This document shows positions 11,250 through 22,992 of a stretch of 64,000 nucleotides of DNA, in pieces. The notes beneath the pieces were generated by a model, which was given only the letters and a program-made list of their open reading frames with translations, was not told the origin of the DNA and made no database searches. A program made the position numbers and the translations under genes. This DNA comes from Chrysaora quinquecirrha. Its lineage: Eukaryota; Cnidaria; Scyphozoa; Semaeostomeae; Pelagiidae. Within the stretch, counting starts at the first letter, position 1, and each line of letters opens with the position of its first letter. Where the stretch lies: the NCBI GenBank assembly GCA_014526335.1, contig JACTAT010000059.1, positions 2,206,564 to 2,270,563 of the forward strand, read 5' to 3'.

Positions 11250-14200
11250 TCAGGCTCGGTGACTGAAGTACTTGGTGTAAATAATCATTGCCAAACAGTC
11301 GAAGAACTCAAGATACGTCAGCACGCTTGAACCAAGAAATAAGCCAAGCTGACCACCAATATCCCCTGTAGAAAGAAATAAGTAAGAAATGAAATTAATG
11401 CTATATTACTAAAGATAGGTGTAACTTTGCACCCACGATGGGACTAAAGTAAACGTTAGGCTTGGGTGCTCAGTATGGGCAGGGATAAAAAACAGAACGA
11501 TAAGAAAGAATAATTTAGTGGATAAAAATGAATCCAAAAAAGCTTTCTATTATAAGATAACGCAAAAAAGGTTTTAAAGGCACAGTCACTAAGGTACACT
11601 GTTTTAATGGTGTTTTAAAGGCACCATTATTTGAGTTAAATCTAAAACATGCTTTCAAAATTATTGTAATAAAATATAGAAGCAAAAAATACCGTCAGAC
11701 AATGGGGATGGAAAATTGTGGGGTTGAAGGTGGCGTGTATATGTGGAGTCGAGAGCATCAAAAACAAATCGCCGGGCACCGTTTAGGACATTGAGATCGC
11801 GGTGCTTAGAAAAGCTGTATGCATCACCATACTAACTGGATATCAAAGAATCATCCTTAAATATAGCATGTTGAGATAGCTCAGTCGGTAGAGCGCCTGT
11901 CATGAAAACAGGAGGTCGCGAGTTCGAAGCTCGCTCTCACTACAGTTTTCCAAAATAAAAAATCTCCATTGTCGAAAATTCTACCAAAATGCTTTCAGGA
12001 AATATTCTAAATTAAATGTTGCTAGAATCACTCTTGTATGCAGTTTGAGAGTCAGATGCAGGATCTAACTGCAGAAGTATATAAGACTTTACAATTTACC
12101 GACCACAGTAGGTGACAGACCACGGTACCCTCGGTCTGTATTTCATGCTGCGGTCCGAATATCTTCCAGCATTGACCTTGCGGTCGTTTAATGATCGCAT
12201 AATATTCCATGACTCCGTTTGGATGCTTGACGACTCATCGACTCATCATAATGGTTCCATTGATTCTTCAGCACCACACTCGTCTGACAATCTTACGGCA
12301 AGTAAATTCTCTCTGACCATGTCCGTTCTGATGTAGCAACAATGCAAAGTCACGACACAGAAAGATGTGTCTGCCTATTTTGTTAGTAATAGCAAGGCTA
12401 CTTAGGGCATTTAATGTGAAAGCATGATCTTACCTAGTAAGACAATAGCATCATAAGATGGCATCTGCTCCATGTATTCATAACTCAATTCTCCATAATA
12501 GATCACTACTTTCAAAAATGTTCCTCTGAAAAGAGATGAAGATTTGAGCTTCAACGCATTTTCGAACAATCCAGACAGTTGTTTTTGCATTCAGCTGAAT
12601 GTATTTCAAATCTATTTAAATAGAATTTTATCAACGTTGCTCTTGATGACTCGAATATCTCGCTATCTTGAGCACACTGACGTTTCCCTTGAAAGATCGA
12701 GTTAACGAACAATTGATTTTAGGAGGCTGGAACCCAAAAAGAAAGAGTGGTAAAGGTTCTCAGTTAGTTCTCGTTAGACAGCTGAAGTTAAGCTGTCTAA
12801 GGCCTACTCAAAATCAAGTAGTAGCAACAACAACAACAAAAACAGCTGAAGCTGAGACCCATTCACCGTGCATCGCCTATTTCTTGAAATATGAAGAAAC
12901 CACTAAAGCGTTTAAAATCTATATATAAAGATGTCTAGCCTGTTTACATGGAGGTTGGTCAGTCTTTCCGTCAGAATTTCATCTCGCCTGAACGGGCTGG
13001 CCCGCTCTCCATATAAACGCAAAGTGAACAAACAAAAGTTTCTTTTGTTCCCAAGATCTCGGCCAAGTGAGATCCGCGTCCTTTGATCACGGATCTCGCC
13101 TCACCAGGCTGGGTGATGGTTCATGTAAACGCAAGATTCAAAAACAAAAGAATTTATTGTTCTGTCAGATCTCGCTTGGCCGAGCCAGCTCGCCTAACCG
13201 GGCTGGCCCGCCTCCATGTAAACAGGAGTTAAAAAATGTAAATAGTAAATAGTTACAAATATTAAGCCCAGTAAAGCCCGGTTTCCATATCCGTTGTAAG
13301 CGAGGGCGACTCGCCCCGTCACTTACAACGATATGAAAACCAAAGCAATTGATTGCCGCAGTCGACGACTGATCGGGGAAGGCAAGAAAAATTCAACAAT
13401 GCTCAACTTTTTGACTGCGTCCCCAACTGATAGGCGACAAATCAGCGACAGCAGGAATCATAATAAAAACGTTTTTATATGAGGAAAAGGATCCCCGATC
13501 CGTCGCTGACGACCCCTCGCCGACTGTAACGATGATGTGGAGACCAGGCTTAACGGAAGTGCATTGTTAGTTTTACAAGTTGTCGACTATGTTTTAAGAC
13601 ACAAGTCGACTTTTTAGAGTATGTACGAGGATGATTACTCTCATCAATTATTACCAATTTCCAACTGAATTTTATAAACAGAGAAAAAACTACCTAACTA
13701 ACCTGACAAATTTTATTTGTCCTTCTTTTGAACCGGTAAAATTGAGACTGTTTGCGATTTCCTCAGCCTCTTGATCAATAAGAAACTGCGAGAGAGAGAG
13801 GCTTGGTGTATACGAGTCCATGATACAAGGCAATGGACAATCATACTTCATTTGCTTATCAAATTCCGCTGCAAAAAGTTATGACATGGTTAGTATTTAC
13901 AACAAACAACTATAATCGATAGTCAATCACTAAGCTAGCGGTCGACTAACAATTTAAAGACATGCAATACGTGACTGATCCTGTGTCTGTCTGAAAAGTT
14001 GTCACCTTTTAATGCAGACCAATGGCGTGGCCATAGGAATAAATATCCGGGTAGTAGATATTTAGAGATAAATATCCGGACCCCAGTTTCAAACGGATGT
14101 TTCAAAATTGTAATCCAAAAATGAAGTAAAATATACTAGGTATAACTTTTCTCATTAAGCGATGCCTTTGTCACCAGGGCTCCACTAGGCCGTAGGAAAC

Positions 14201-17200
14201 GTAAAGTTCTATTTCAGAGTAATAGCCCCATTAGATGCTGACGAGTTTCTGATTCTACTCCCACTACGCCGAATCACTCACAAAATTTTGAGCAGGGCCT
14301 TGATCCAATAAAACTCTACAACTACGAGCCCAATCTTTAAAACGTAATAGAAATGTGTACTCACCCCATTTAGGCCACATACAATTTTTGGATCGATTTA
14401 AAGAGCAAACATCGTGTGAACCTATTCAGAAAAGAAAGCATATAGACAAGCATACGAAATTCTGGGAATTTTTCAACTTACAATTGAATAGGAAATATCT
14501 ATTAGAATTATAGAAAGACTGAGCTGTATTACGTGTTGGTGAAGGTCTTACCTTGAATACTAAAGCCTCAAATGTTCACAGGGATTGGGAAATAAAAAAC
14601 GAGGAAGAGAGGGAGGGAAAACTTCTTTTTCCTCTTCTTGCCTTTCCTTTATTTCTCTTTTCCTCGCTTGTAATTTCCCTCTCCCGGTGACTCTGTAAGG
14701 CTCTGGTCCCCAGGGTATTCTGGTGTGTGAAGTAAGGAAGCTACGTTGTACGTAGAATATTTGTTTCGTCTGTGACCCACAGTGATTAAAAGGTCTAGCT
14801 TCAAGGCCCATTACCACTTCGTTCGCATTCACTGTTCGCTAGCTAATTTACAATTCGCCGCTCGCTTTCGAACAGAATACAGCCGTTGTGATCAATTTTA
14901 GGCAACAAACAAAGTAAAAGTTGAGCTCGACATGCAGCGGAAATCAAAATCGCTTCGCGTTCGCATTTTTTTGATGGCTAGCGAACATCCAACGGCGAAC
15001 GCAAACGAAGTGGAAATGGGCTTTGGAGTCACTGGACTAGGATGATTCAAAAGCTAGCTGTAGGAGAAGGCATCAAACTAGACTGTTATAATGTTGATTA
15101 TTCGATAAATATTAGTATCTGTAGAAAACAGCAAGATTAAGCCTCTGGCCAAACGCTGGAGCATTGTTGGTCAAACATCTTAGATTTGATTAACATCAAA
15201 TTTGGTCACCCCACAAAACAACGCTTCTCAAGCAGAATCGCTCAGCAATATTTGTGAAAAAGTTAAAAATACTTCATGTTTGAATCAAGCGAATTTTGCT
15301 TGCCAAGCATTGTTCTATGACGTGGCTAAACGGTTAACCGAAATCATAGTAATTAACTCTTACCTGGCATAAACCACTCTTTACAGCCACACTCAGAAGT
15401 CACATGGTCTGTCAATGTTTCCAACCAGCATAAATGTTTAGAATATCTTTCGTTGAAGTACTTCAAGTATTTCTTGCCACATTTGGATTTATATGGAGGT
15501 GGTAAACTTTTAATCTGAAATAAAAGAAAGAATGAGAAAATAAATTGATAACAAAACATTACTAGAGTAGTGTTGAGTAATGCAGGGGTATTATGGAGTC
15601 ATCAAAGGTGTTTGTGACTTTATAGTGAAATCACAGCATATAGCATATGTGGTCGGTAAAATTGTATAGTCTTATAAACTTCTGCAGTTAGATTCTGCAT
15701 CTGACTCGCGAACTGCATACTAGAGTGATTCTAACAACATGTAATTTAGAACGTAGCATAATTGATTACTGTATATAAGACCACATTCAGATCTGTACTT
15801 AATGCACTGGCCAAACGACCAAACATTGTTTGTCAGACATTTGAAATTTGCTTGTCCAGCGACATGTTTTACCTTTTGAACAAGTCGCAAAATATTGTTT
15901 GTCAAAACATTCTGTTTGGGAAGGCAGAAAATGTTTTAGAATTTTGTATGTCAAGGAATGTTTTGAGACGTGGCAAAACGGTCAAACATTTCTTCTGAAA
16001 CAAATCTTCAATGTTTGATCGTTTGACCAGGGCCTTAGTACATATGCGATGTGATTGTGGTAATAATTTTCAATGGTATTCAAGCCTACCTTCTTTCTCT
16101 TCAATTCCACGTATGTAATAAATCCGGGGCTCAAGACAACTCCTAACATCTTGACGGGGGTTTCGTCTTGACCATGAACAATAAGCTGGATGCCTGAATA
16201 ATCATTCTGCGCATAATACTCATAATCTTCAATGTTAATGGTCAATTCCAATGCATGAGACGGTCCAGTTTTATTGAAAAACAGAATAGGTTTGCCATTG
16301 GAACCATGATTGAATGTAAAGCATCGATCCCCCTGGTCTTTGTTGAATTGAATGAAATCAGAAACGGAACAATCTTGTCCAAGTATTTTACATCTGTACA
16401 ACATGTCTTCCAGTTTATGATTGGCACGCCTGATGGTATTACGATATTCAGTGCCACTCAGAGATAGCTCTTGAGAGTTCTTCAATATGTAATCAAGTTT
16501 TGTGCCCTCCATAACTGAATTGCGAATATCATTGAGATTGCAAAGAGAAACAGCAGGGAATTGCATGCGATCTTGATACATGATTGTCGTCGATGTTATA
16601 AATGGATAGCTGTAGAAATGCATCATGCTTTCGTAGAGTTTCTGGACAAACAAACCCAAACAGCAAATCAAGAGGAATGACCAAACAATTCTTCGTACTG
16701 GATGTGTCTTATCAAAGCAATGACGTAAGCCATGCAGAGTTGATTTTGCAATAAAACGACGTTTGTATTCTTCAACCTGTCTGCTACGCTTTGCCATTTC
16801 AAATTGTTTGTCTCTATTAGGAAGATCTGTAAAAGAGAGATGCGTCGTTGATAATGATAGCATACAGTTTAGTTTTACATGGTTTTCCAGGAATCGCTGC
16901 CTTCAAAATATACTTCAAACTAAGTTATCATTTATAACACTGTCATATACAGTGAATATTGCACAGGTGCATTGTATCTGGTGTTCTGTGGTAAGAAACG
17001 TTTACAGAAAGTTAAAAGAACGACAAGGATTAAAAGTTCAGCAAAACACTGTCTATTCTCTCTAAATGATTTTCCATGTGTCACTGCTGGAAAGAAATAG
17101 AAAACAACAGAGAAATCTCAAGCCTGGAAATTAAATATGCAGTAGCACAAGGCTCCGTTCTTGGTCCTTGAATGTATGGTCTGATGTAAATGATTTTCCA

Positions 17201-17950
17201 CAGAGTATACCAGTGGTGAACTTTATATGTGTCGCTAATGGAAAGAAATAAAAGTCAAAAGAAGAATCTTCAGACCGGAGATTAACTATGGAGTACCACA
17301 AGGTCGGATTCTAGGCTCTTTAGCCTTATATATTCCGCATGTAAATGATTTTCTAGAGTGTACAGCAAGAGATAAATTTTACATATTTGGCTTATAAAAA
17401 GAAAGACAGAAATCAGAGAGATTTCAAGATCAGAAATTAAATATGTATATGGAGAACCACAAGGCTCCGTTCTTAGCCCTTAACTTTATAGTCTGCATCT
17501 AAATGATTTTCCTCAGAATTAGGCCAGTGACGAACTCTACATGTGTCAATGAAAGACATTGAAGACAGACGAAAAATCTCAGGACCAGGAACTTGAATAT
17601 GCAGTACCAAAAGGAAAGTATCAAAAATAGAAGCAATTTTGCTTTCTATCAAAAAGAACGCACTAAAAATGATTGAACTGCAATACCTGCTAAATATCTT
17701 GTAATGTATCTCATGCTACTTGGGTTGTGCTCATCACAGTCAAATATCCATTGCATACCATTGTATATTTCTTTATGTTGCAATCTGAGTTGTGATAATT
17801 CTCTTTCACTATCCGATTCATCACTTGAGAATGAAGTGTACGTGTCTTCCATTTTAGGTACTTTGACTGGATGGTCACTTATCACTGCTCCTTCAAGCAT
17901 ATAGTTCTGATGTTCATTCACACCACCGTCTGCCCTGTAATGTGTAAGCC
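11250..17950 (-). CDS. Gene 1: DEG/ENaC family (amiloride-sensitive, ASIC-like) sodium channel, 7 coding exons
   Basis: Minus-strand exons in coding order: 17687-17950, 16090-16826, 15364-15514, 14365-14421, 13703-13868, 12434-12525, 11250-11365 (stop TGA). Each has AG/GT borders and the phases join without a break. Translation gives an acidic, Ser-rich N-terminus (SFSSDESDSERE), the HG gating motif (STLHGLRHCF), TM1 (IVWSFLLICCLGLFV), FPAVSLCN after TM1, a Cys-rich extracellular domain, and in the last exon GLFLGSSVLTYLEFFD, which is the GSS selectivity filter followed by TM2. This predicts a plasma-membrane cation channel, probably trimeric as in the family; the ligand is unknown. Starting at the Met at 17852 gives 494 residues. 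The frame stays open to the acceptor at 17950, with phase needing one base from an upstream exon that I could not place, so the true start may lie further up. Confidence 0.88.
11870..11942 (+). tRNA. tRNA-like gene or tRNA pseudogene, anticodon unclear
   Basis: This 73-nt segment folds as a cloverleaf: acceptor GTTGAGA/TCTCACT with one mismatch, D stem GCTC/GAGC with loop AGTCGGTA, anticodon stem CCTGT/ACAGG, T arm GCGAG-TTCGAAG-CTCGC. TTTT follows at about 11946, as for a Pol III terminator. The anticodon loop reads CATGAAA, with A where U33 is expected. Literal reading gives UGA; a one-base shift gives GAA (Phe), and the D arm resembles tRNA-Phe. The odd loop argues for a pseudogene or tRNA-derived repeat head. 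It lies inside the last intron of gene 1, on the opposite strand. Confidence 0.5.
12014..12113 (+). repeat. ~100-bp repeat, inverted partner at 15643-15742
   Basis: Read on the plus strand, this segment matches the reverse complement of 15643-15742 (shared GTTGCTAGAATCACTC-type start, CAGATGCAG, ACTGCAGAAGT, ATAAGACT, ACCGACCACA). The pair is about 3.6 kb apart within gene 1 introns. It may be two copies of a dispersed element or one large inverted duplication. Confidence 0.75.
12939..13226. mobile_element. 288-bp MITE with 16-bp perfect terminal inverted repeats
   Basis: The element starts CCTGTTTACATGGAGG and ends with its exact reverse complement (13211-13226). The interior has CGGGCTGGCCCG phrases and two GTAAACGCAA segments. 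A related copy without clear ends lies at 59508-59728. Copy B of the duplicated block has no element at the matching place (near 34935). No target duplication is certain. It sits in an intron of gene 1. Confidence 0.8.
13272..13552. mobile_element. ~280-bp inverted-repeat element (copy A)
   Basis: The left end TAAAGCCCGGTTTCCATAT and right end (reverse complement TAAGCCTGGTCTCCACATC) form imperfect terminal inverted repeats, with further pairing around GAGGGCG. The interior is rich in CGAC and GTCG. It is present in both copies of the block (34985-35275 in copy B), so it predates their divergence. It is intronic in gene 1. Confidence 0.65.
15643..15742 (-). repeat. ~100-bp repeat, inverted partner of 12014-12113
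   Basis: Reverse-complement match to 12014-12113. In copy B only the right end survives (from about 37446), because a SINE and a deletion replaced the rest. Confidence 0.75.
15795..16041. mobile_element. Inverted-repeat element of the GGCCAAACG family (copy A)
   Basis: The left end GTACTTAATGCACTGGCC continues into AAACGACCAAACATTG. The right end is the near complement (AATGTTTGATCGTTTGACC then AGGGCCTTAGTAC). The interior repeats AACATTG- and TTTGTC-like words. Sequences of the same style occur at 15140-15345, 36400-36870 and 63880-64000, so it is a dispersed family. It lies in the intron before the large exon's 3' neighbour in gene 1 and is also present at 37550-37820. Confidence 0.7.
16990..17610 (+). 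repeat. Tandem repeat made from a LINE reverse-transcriptase fragment
   Basis: About four imperfect units of roughly 150-160 bp. On the plus strand each unit decodes, with stops and shifts, to the RT motif known from non-LTR retrotransposons: KYAVAQGSVLGP, INYGVPQGRILGS and YGEPQGSVLSP are seen in successive units, followed by VNDFPQ-like codons. The family form GVPQGSVLGP...VNDFP is the region just before the catalytic residues. No intact enzyme is present. It lies in the intron between the first two coding exons of gene 1, antisense to it, and recurs in copy B. Confidence 0.75.
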
Positions 17951-18079
17951 CTGTAAAAAGCGTGGGTGTAGTTAGTATCTAAAATATGGCCTCAAAATAA
18001 AGCTACAAAGAAGCTTTCATTATGTGTGAAATAGACATACTGTAGTCAGACAGTACACAAACCAACACGACAATCTAAA

Positions 18080-19320
18080 AGATAATGAAAAATAGTTATG
18101 ACGACAACTACGGGAAGGACGATAAAGGTGGCAACGATGATACGACAACACCGAAGAGGACGGTGAAGATTGAGGGTGCTGTGGTGCCGTGGCCTAATCC
18201 AGTTGGCTCGTGGTCAGAAGCTCAGTCAGGTCGGGGTTCGAGCCCCAGCTACGGTAGGGTCACAGCAAGGGTCGAGGTCTCTATTAGTTAACCTACTACT
18301 GAGATCCTAGCGACTGGCGCTAAATGCACCATTTCACCTTCACCTGAAAATGAAGATGGCGAAAAGGACGACGAAGACAACGACGACGATGATGATTATG
18401 ATGCTAATGCTGACAATGATCATTCTTCAAAACTTAAGCAATTGTAACATAACATACAAACTATCATGCAGTAAATCATAAACAATCATATCCAAGAAGG
18501 TGCTGTGGCGTCGTGGTGTAATCTAGCTGACTCGTGGTGTCAGGAGATAAGTGTGGACAGGGTTCGAGCCCAGCCACGGTAGCGTCACAGCGCCACGGGT
18601 CGAGGTTTCGAATACTTAACCTACTACTGCGATCCTAGCGACTGGCGCTAAATGCACCATTTCACCTTCACCTGAAAATGAAGATGGTGAAAAGGACGAC
18701 GAAGACAACGACGACGATGATGATTATGATGCTAATGCTGACAATGATCATTCTTCAAAACTTAAGCAATTGTAACATAACATACAAACTATCATGCAGT
18801 AAATCATAAACAATCATATACAAGAAGGTGCTGTGGCGTCGTGGTGTAATCTAGCTGACTCGTGGTGTCAGGAGATAAGTGTGGACAGGGTTCGAGCCCA
18901 GCCACGGTAGCGTCACAGCGCCACGGGTCGAGGTTTCGAATACTTAACCTACTACTGCGATCCTAGCGACTGGGGCTAAATACACCATTTCAACTTCACA
19001 TGATGATGAAAATGATGACAATGATGCCGATGACGACAACGACGAAATGCTGACAATGATCGTTTTTCAAAATATAAACAATTGTAACATAACATACAAG
19101 CTATCATGCAGTAAAGCATAAGCAATCATACATCAATACAAGAAGGTGCGGTGGCGTCGTGGTGTAATCCAGCTCACTCGTGGTGTCAGGAGCTCCGTGC
19201 GGTCAGGGTTCGAGCCCAGCCACGGTAGCGTCACAGCTAGGGTCGAGGTCTCGATTAGTTAACCTACTAATGAGATCCTAGCAACTGGCGCTAAACCACA
19301 ATTTCACCTTCACCTCCACC
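18080..19320 (+). repeat. Tandem array of four ~325-bp units with a tRNA-derived SINE head (copy A)
   Basis: Unit heads (GGTGCTGTGG) start near 18175, 18499, 18827 and 19145. Each unit has a tRNA-like promoter: GTGGCGTCGTGGTGTAATC in the A-box position and GGTTCGAGCCC as B box, about 60 bp apart. A shared tail follows (CCTACTACTGAGATCCTAGC, CACCATTTCACCTTCACCTG, a GACGACGA-rich stretch, CAATTGTAACATAACATAC). Copy B has three units, so copy A gained one; the second and third units here are nearly identical. It lies upstream of gene 1. Confidence 0.85.
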
Positions 19321-22300
19321 TTCACAAGATAGCTGGAGAACAAACAAGCAATCTAAGCTTAAAATACTTGTTTTCAAGTAATTCTAAAGTTCTCACAAGA
19401 AGATTAAGGACTAAACTCTTACTCCTACGCACCAGCTATTCTGTAATTGAGATGCTAGAGAAAAGTTCTTGCATGTCATCAGTTCACCTACTTTAACTAT
19501 AGTAACCCATTCTACAGTCTATTGTGATGCTTTGAATATTATAATATTCTTATCTCACAATAGCAACCTGCAGGTTTATATGGTTGTTACGAATCTAGTC
19601 AAATCAAAACCATATACTATGCTTGTTTTGGTTTTAGACGTTAAACAACCAGGGAAGTATATTAAACAAGTTTTCAATTGAAATCAAGAAATGAGGTAGA
19701 AATTCTAGGAGGGTACGTTAACAAACGCCGATAAAAAGGGACGCTGGTCGAATTTTTTTAGGTCAACATTGGGATCTTGGTATAACGAACTTCTTATATA
19801 ACGAGCTTCCCCATGTAGCAAGCGAACTGTCTAGCCCCTTGAATAGCAAATTCTACACAAATTACCTCGACACGAACTCCTGATCCAACAATTTCCCGTT
19901 CTTGTTCCCTGCAAGTTTCGCTATACTGGTATTCAACCTATTGTTTCAGATTAAAATATTGTTTTCTTCCATTATTGTCAGACAAAAAGTAATTGTTTTC
20001 GTTGTAAGTGGAGGAGGCAACCGCGCCCCCTCCCCCGTGTTTCCCAAGCAGGGTCCGAGTGTATATATGATTAATCCTATTTATCTGTAAGAGGCAGGGC
20101 AAAAAATGAATATTTCATATGGGCGGCGGTTTCTTTCACAATTTAGATACAGAATATAAAACAAGATCGAAGACTTAACAAAAATAAGGTATACCTTTAA
20201 ACTCAGTTTATTAGAAGATGGGTATGACGATAGATGAAGCGACTGAGGATCTGCAAAATAATTAGAAATAGATAATGAATACTTTAAGCGAAAGAAAAAA
20301 TAACTACAAGAATGAATTAACTTGTACAAGAAACACATACTTAAACTATACAAGGTACATTAAAAATCCATAGACGAAAACTTCACAAAATGTACTCTTC
20401 TAGATGTTTTTATATGAATGTTGCAATTTTTAGTTTATTTCAAGGTTTAGAGTAAGAACAGCACATGAAAGTGGATTCGTTTACAGAAGATATAAAGCAA
20501 GTTCTGAGATATAAACTTTGTTTAAAATTTCATTTGCATATACTATGATGGCATGGTCAGTTTATCTGCACCTTAAGATTAATTAGAAACAGAAGAAATT
20601 AGAACAAATTGGAACTGAATTTTTTACCTGGTAAATCTACAAGCTTTCCAACAGTTCTTATGAAGAAATGTCCTTTAGAATGAGAGTTCGCAACACCAAG
20701 ACCCCAAGAAAGCTACAGGTGTTTGCAGCAAATCAAGTAAAAGACGAATGCAAAATTCAGCACCAGAATAGTCAAATGAGCCAACATATGATCAAAAAAC
20801 GACGATTTGCAAACATGAAACAGGGATACAGATGTTTCTTCTTTACATAGCCAACAACAAACAAGAAGAATACTTCAGTAAATCTCAAATAATTAACAGG
20901 CAAAGAGCTGTCTTAACTGGATCTGATGAGCCGACACAATAAATAAGTGAGCAAACAAGATAATCTGTACGAATTCTCAATAAAAAAGAAGCATTTGCTT
21001 GATAAAAAATTCATGAGTTTCTCTCTCGCTTTCTGTCTTTAAAGGTAACCAAGGAAAACTTAAACAGGATCTGTCAAGGCATAAAGATACATTGAATGAA
21101 CTTTCCTGCTTTGTTGAATTTCTGTTAAAAGGCTTTGCACTGATCAAACGAGAGAATATAGCCTCATCAGTAGTGGAGTAAATAGTTGAGTAAATAGTTG
21201 AAAAATAGGGTTGCTTTTTGGATTCTGTTAAAGAAAATATTACTTTATTGGTCAAAGATACAATAATATGTTGAATTTGTCCTACTCTATGAGGACCTCC
21301 TCCTTTGAAGACAAAAATTCATCGATCATCATAAAATCATGGGTTGAAACTTTTGAAGGAAATTGCTGGAAAGTACGATAACTTCGTCATTTATGCATTT
21401 GAAGATTGCTAGGTTTTTGCAAGTTGTTTTCACCGCAGTTTAACACACAAACAGTATGAATCGCAGAAATCGCACTTTTGCAGCCCTTGTGACGCGACTT
21501 TGTCGCACAGAAATCAGGGAACTTACATTCGGACCACCTTGCAATAAGCTGAGATTATCTCGATGCGTGGGCTCTATATAGGCACTTAGCGCTTCGCTTC
21601 AAACTAGCAGGATAAAGGCTAATTCGGTGAATAGCACGAATAGGTACCTCTACGTGGTGTCAATCGGTCTATAAACTGGAACCAAAGTTTTGCCATACGC
21701 AAGGTCAAATGAAGACCGCGTACGCAAGTGCGAGAAAACTCTCAACTAACTGATAATTGCTATATCTATAGATAATCTATCTGCAACATTTTTAGATCAT
21801 CTTTAAAAGCGTTTCTGCTTCTTATTTCCAAACATAAAAACATAATTACAAGTTATAAAAGTTAAAAGGAAAACTTGACAGCTTTCAAACGCTTTTCTAA
21901 TGTTTACCTTAAATAATACCGTCATAAAATCAGCTATAAAAATGTATATGCAAGTTGAAACGGGGTTGAAACATTCTTGCAACTTTGTGCACAAAAAGAT
22001 CGGCCGCTAAGATCTCAGGAAATCGCACGACTCGAGTACGAGATTTTTTAATGTGGCTAGTCATAATTCAGGAACATTTTTATTCTCTTACTACCTTAAC
22101 TGTTCCCCAGGTCATTTTATCTGCCAAAAGGAGCTTTGGCAACAACAGCGGTGATGTCGATGCCTAAAGCTACGGATCAAGACGACAGGTCCCTGTAAAG
22201 TGTTAAAGGACCAACCAAGGTGAAGAGGGTGTTAGTAACTAAGATTACGATTAGAACTCAAGTCTACACTACAGAGTATCGGAGGACTAAAATATTTCAG

Positions 22301-22650
22301 TGAGAAAAAAAGCAAACAAAAAATTATAAAAGATTTTCTGACTTGCTAGTTTTTGTCCTCTTTCGGTAATCAATTCAGTTCGGTTAGGATGTTCTCACCC
22401 AAAGCTATGATATGCCGCAATTCGTTTGTGCAACCAGTCACCCATGAATCAAGGCTGCCTCTACCAAACTCTACGACGAATTGAAACATGATAATTAGCT
22501 GTACACATAGGATAAGGAGAGAAGGTAGAGATAGCACAGTCTTTTTACAATCTAGGTGAGGAGAAATTCTAATTACCAGAATAAATTATTATACGTCCAA
22601 CTGCAAATAAAGGCTATGTATAAGAAAGCCGCACGCCCTGGAAAACCCCC
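19321..22650. other. Intergenic block between genes 1 and 2, unusually similar between copies
   Basis: No gene is recognised. The stretch 19690-22170 is almost identical to 41410-43890, with very few differences by eye over ~2.4 kb, while flanking introns differ by many insertions. It should contain the promoter and any 5' non-coding exons of gene 1. Weak candidates on the minus strand: a CTATATAGAG TATA-like word near 21571, an acceptor/donor pair around 20193-20245 and a donor at 20645. None gives a coding frame that joins gene 1, so I do not call exons here. Confidence 0.5.
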
Positions 22651-22685
22651 TTATTTACTCAAAACCATGCAACAGTCTAAATGGT

Positions 22686-22870
22686 ATTGCATAGACCATT
22701 GCATATGGACCATTGGTATTGCATAGACTATTGCATAGACCATTGCACAGACTATGGCAAAGACGGTTTCACAGACTATTGCATAGACCATTGCACAGAC
22801 TATGGCAAAGATGGTTTCACAGACTATTGCATAGACCATTGCACAGACTATGGCAAAGACTATGGCACAG
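22686..22870. repeat. 48-bp tandem repeat (copy A)
   Basis: The unit CATTGCACAGACTATGGC plus AAAGACGGTTTCACAGACTA and so on recurs at 48-bp spacing (22741, 22789, 22837). Since 48 is a multiple of 3, every frame free of stops stays open, which creates spurious ORFs on both strands. It starts about 120 bp beyond the stop codon of gene 2 and may lie in its 3' UTR. Confidence 0.85.
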
Positions 22871-22992
22871 TTTCACGTTTTGCAGGCAATCATCCACGTC
22901 GAAAGACGTAACTCTACTGATTAACCAAATGAACAAGACAATTTTAACAAAACACAAAAATAATAAAATGAAATGAAGGAATACCTTGTTCA

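Noticed and set aside
15982..16089. Extension of the large gene 1 exon past its donor (GLNTIENYYHNH...)
   Set aside because: The intron read-through contains transposon sequence, and the GT donor at 16089 joins in frame to the next exon, with the same junction position in gene 2.
16255..16467. Short plus-strand frames over the large channel exon
   Set aside because: They are shadows of the minus-strand DEG/ENaC coding frame.
20081..20353. Conserved 90-residue minus-strand frame as the missing first exon of gene 1
   Set aside because: An internal acceptor and donor can be drawn, but the only open frame ends in the wrong phase for the next exon of gene 1, and identity with copy B reflects recent common origin.
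20645..20720. Possible first exon of gene 1 ending VDLPG before a donor at 20645
   Set aside because: The phase fits, but copy B has a 2-bp indel inside the supposed coding part and no start codon is available.
22681..22976. Repeat proteins with HCTDYGKDGFTDYCID-type units
   Set aside because: Open frames follow automatically from a 48-bp repeat; several frames on both strands are open at once.
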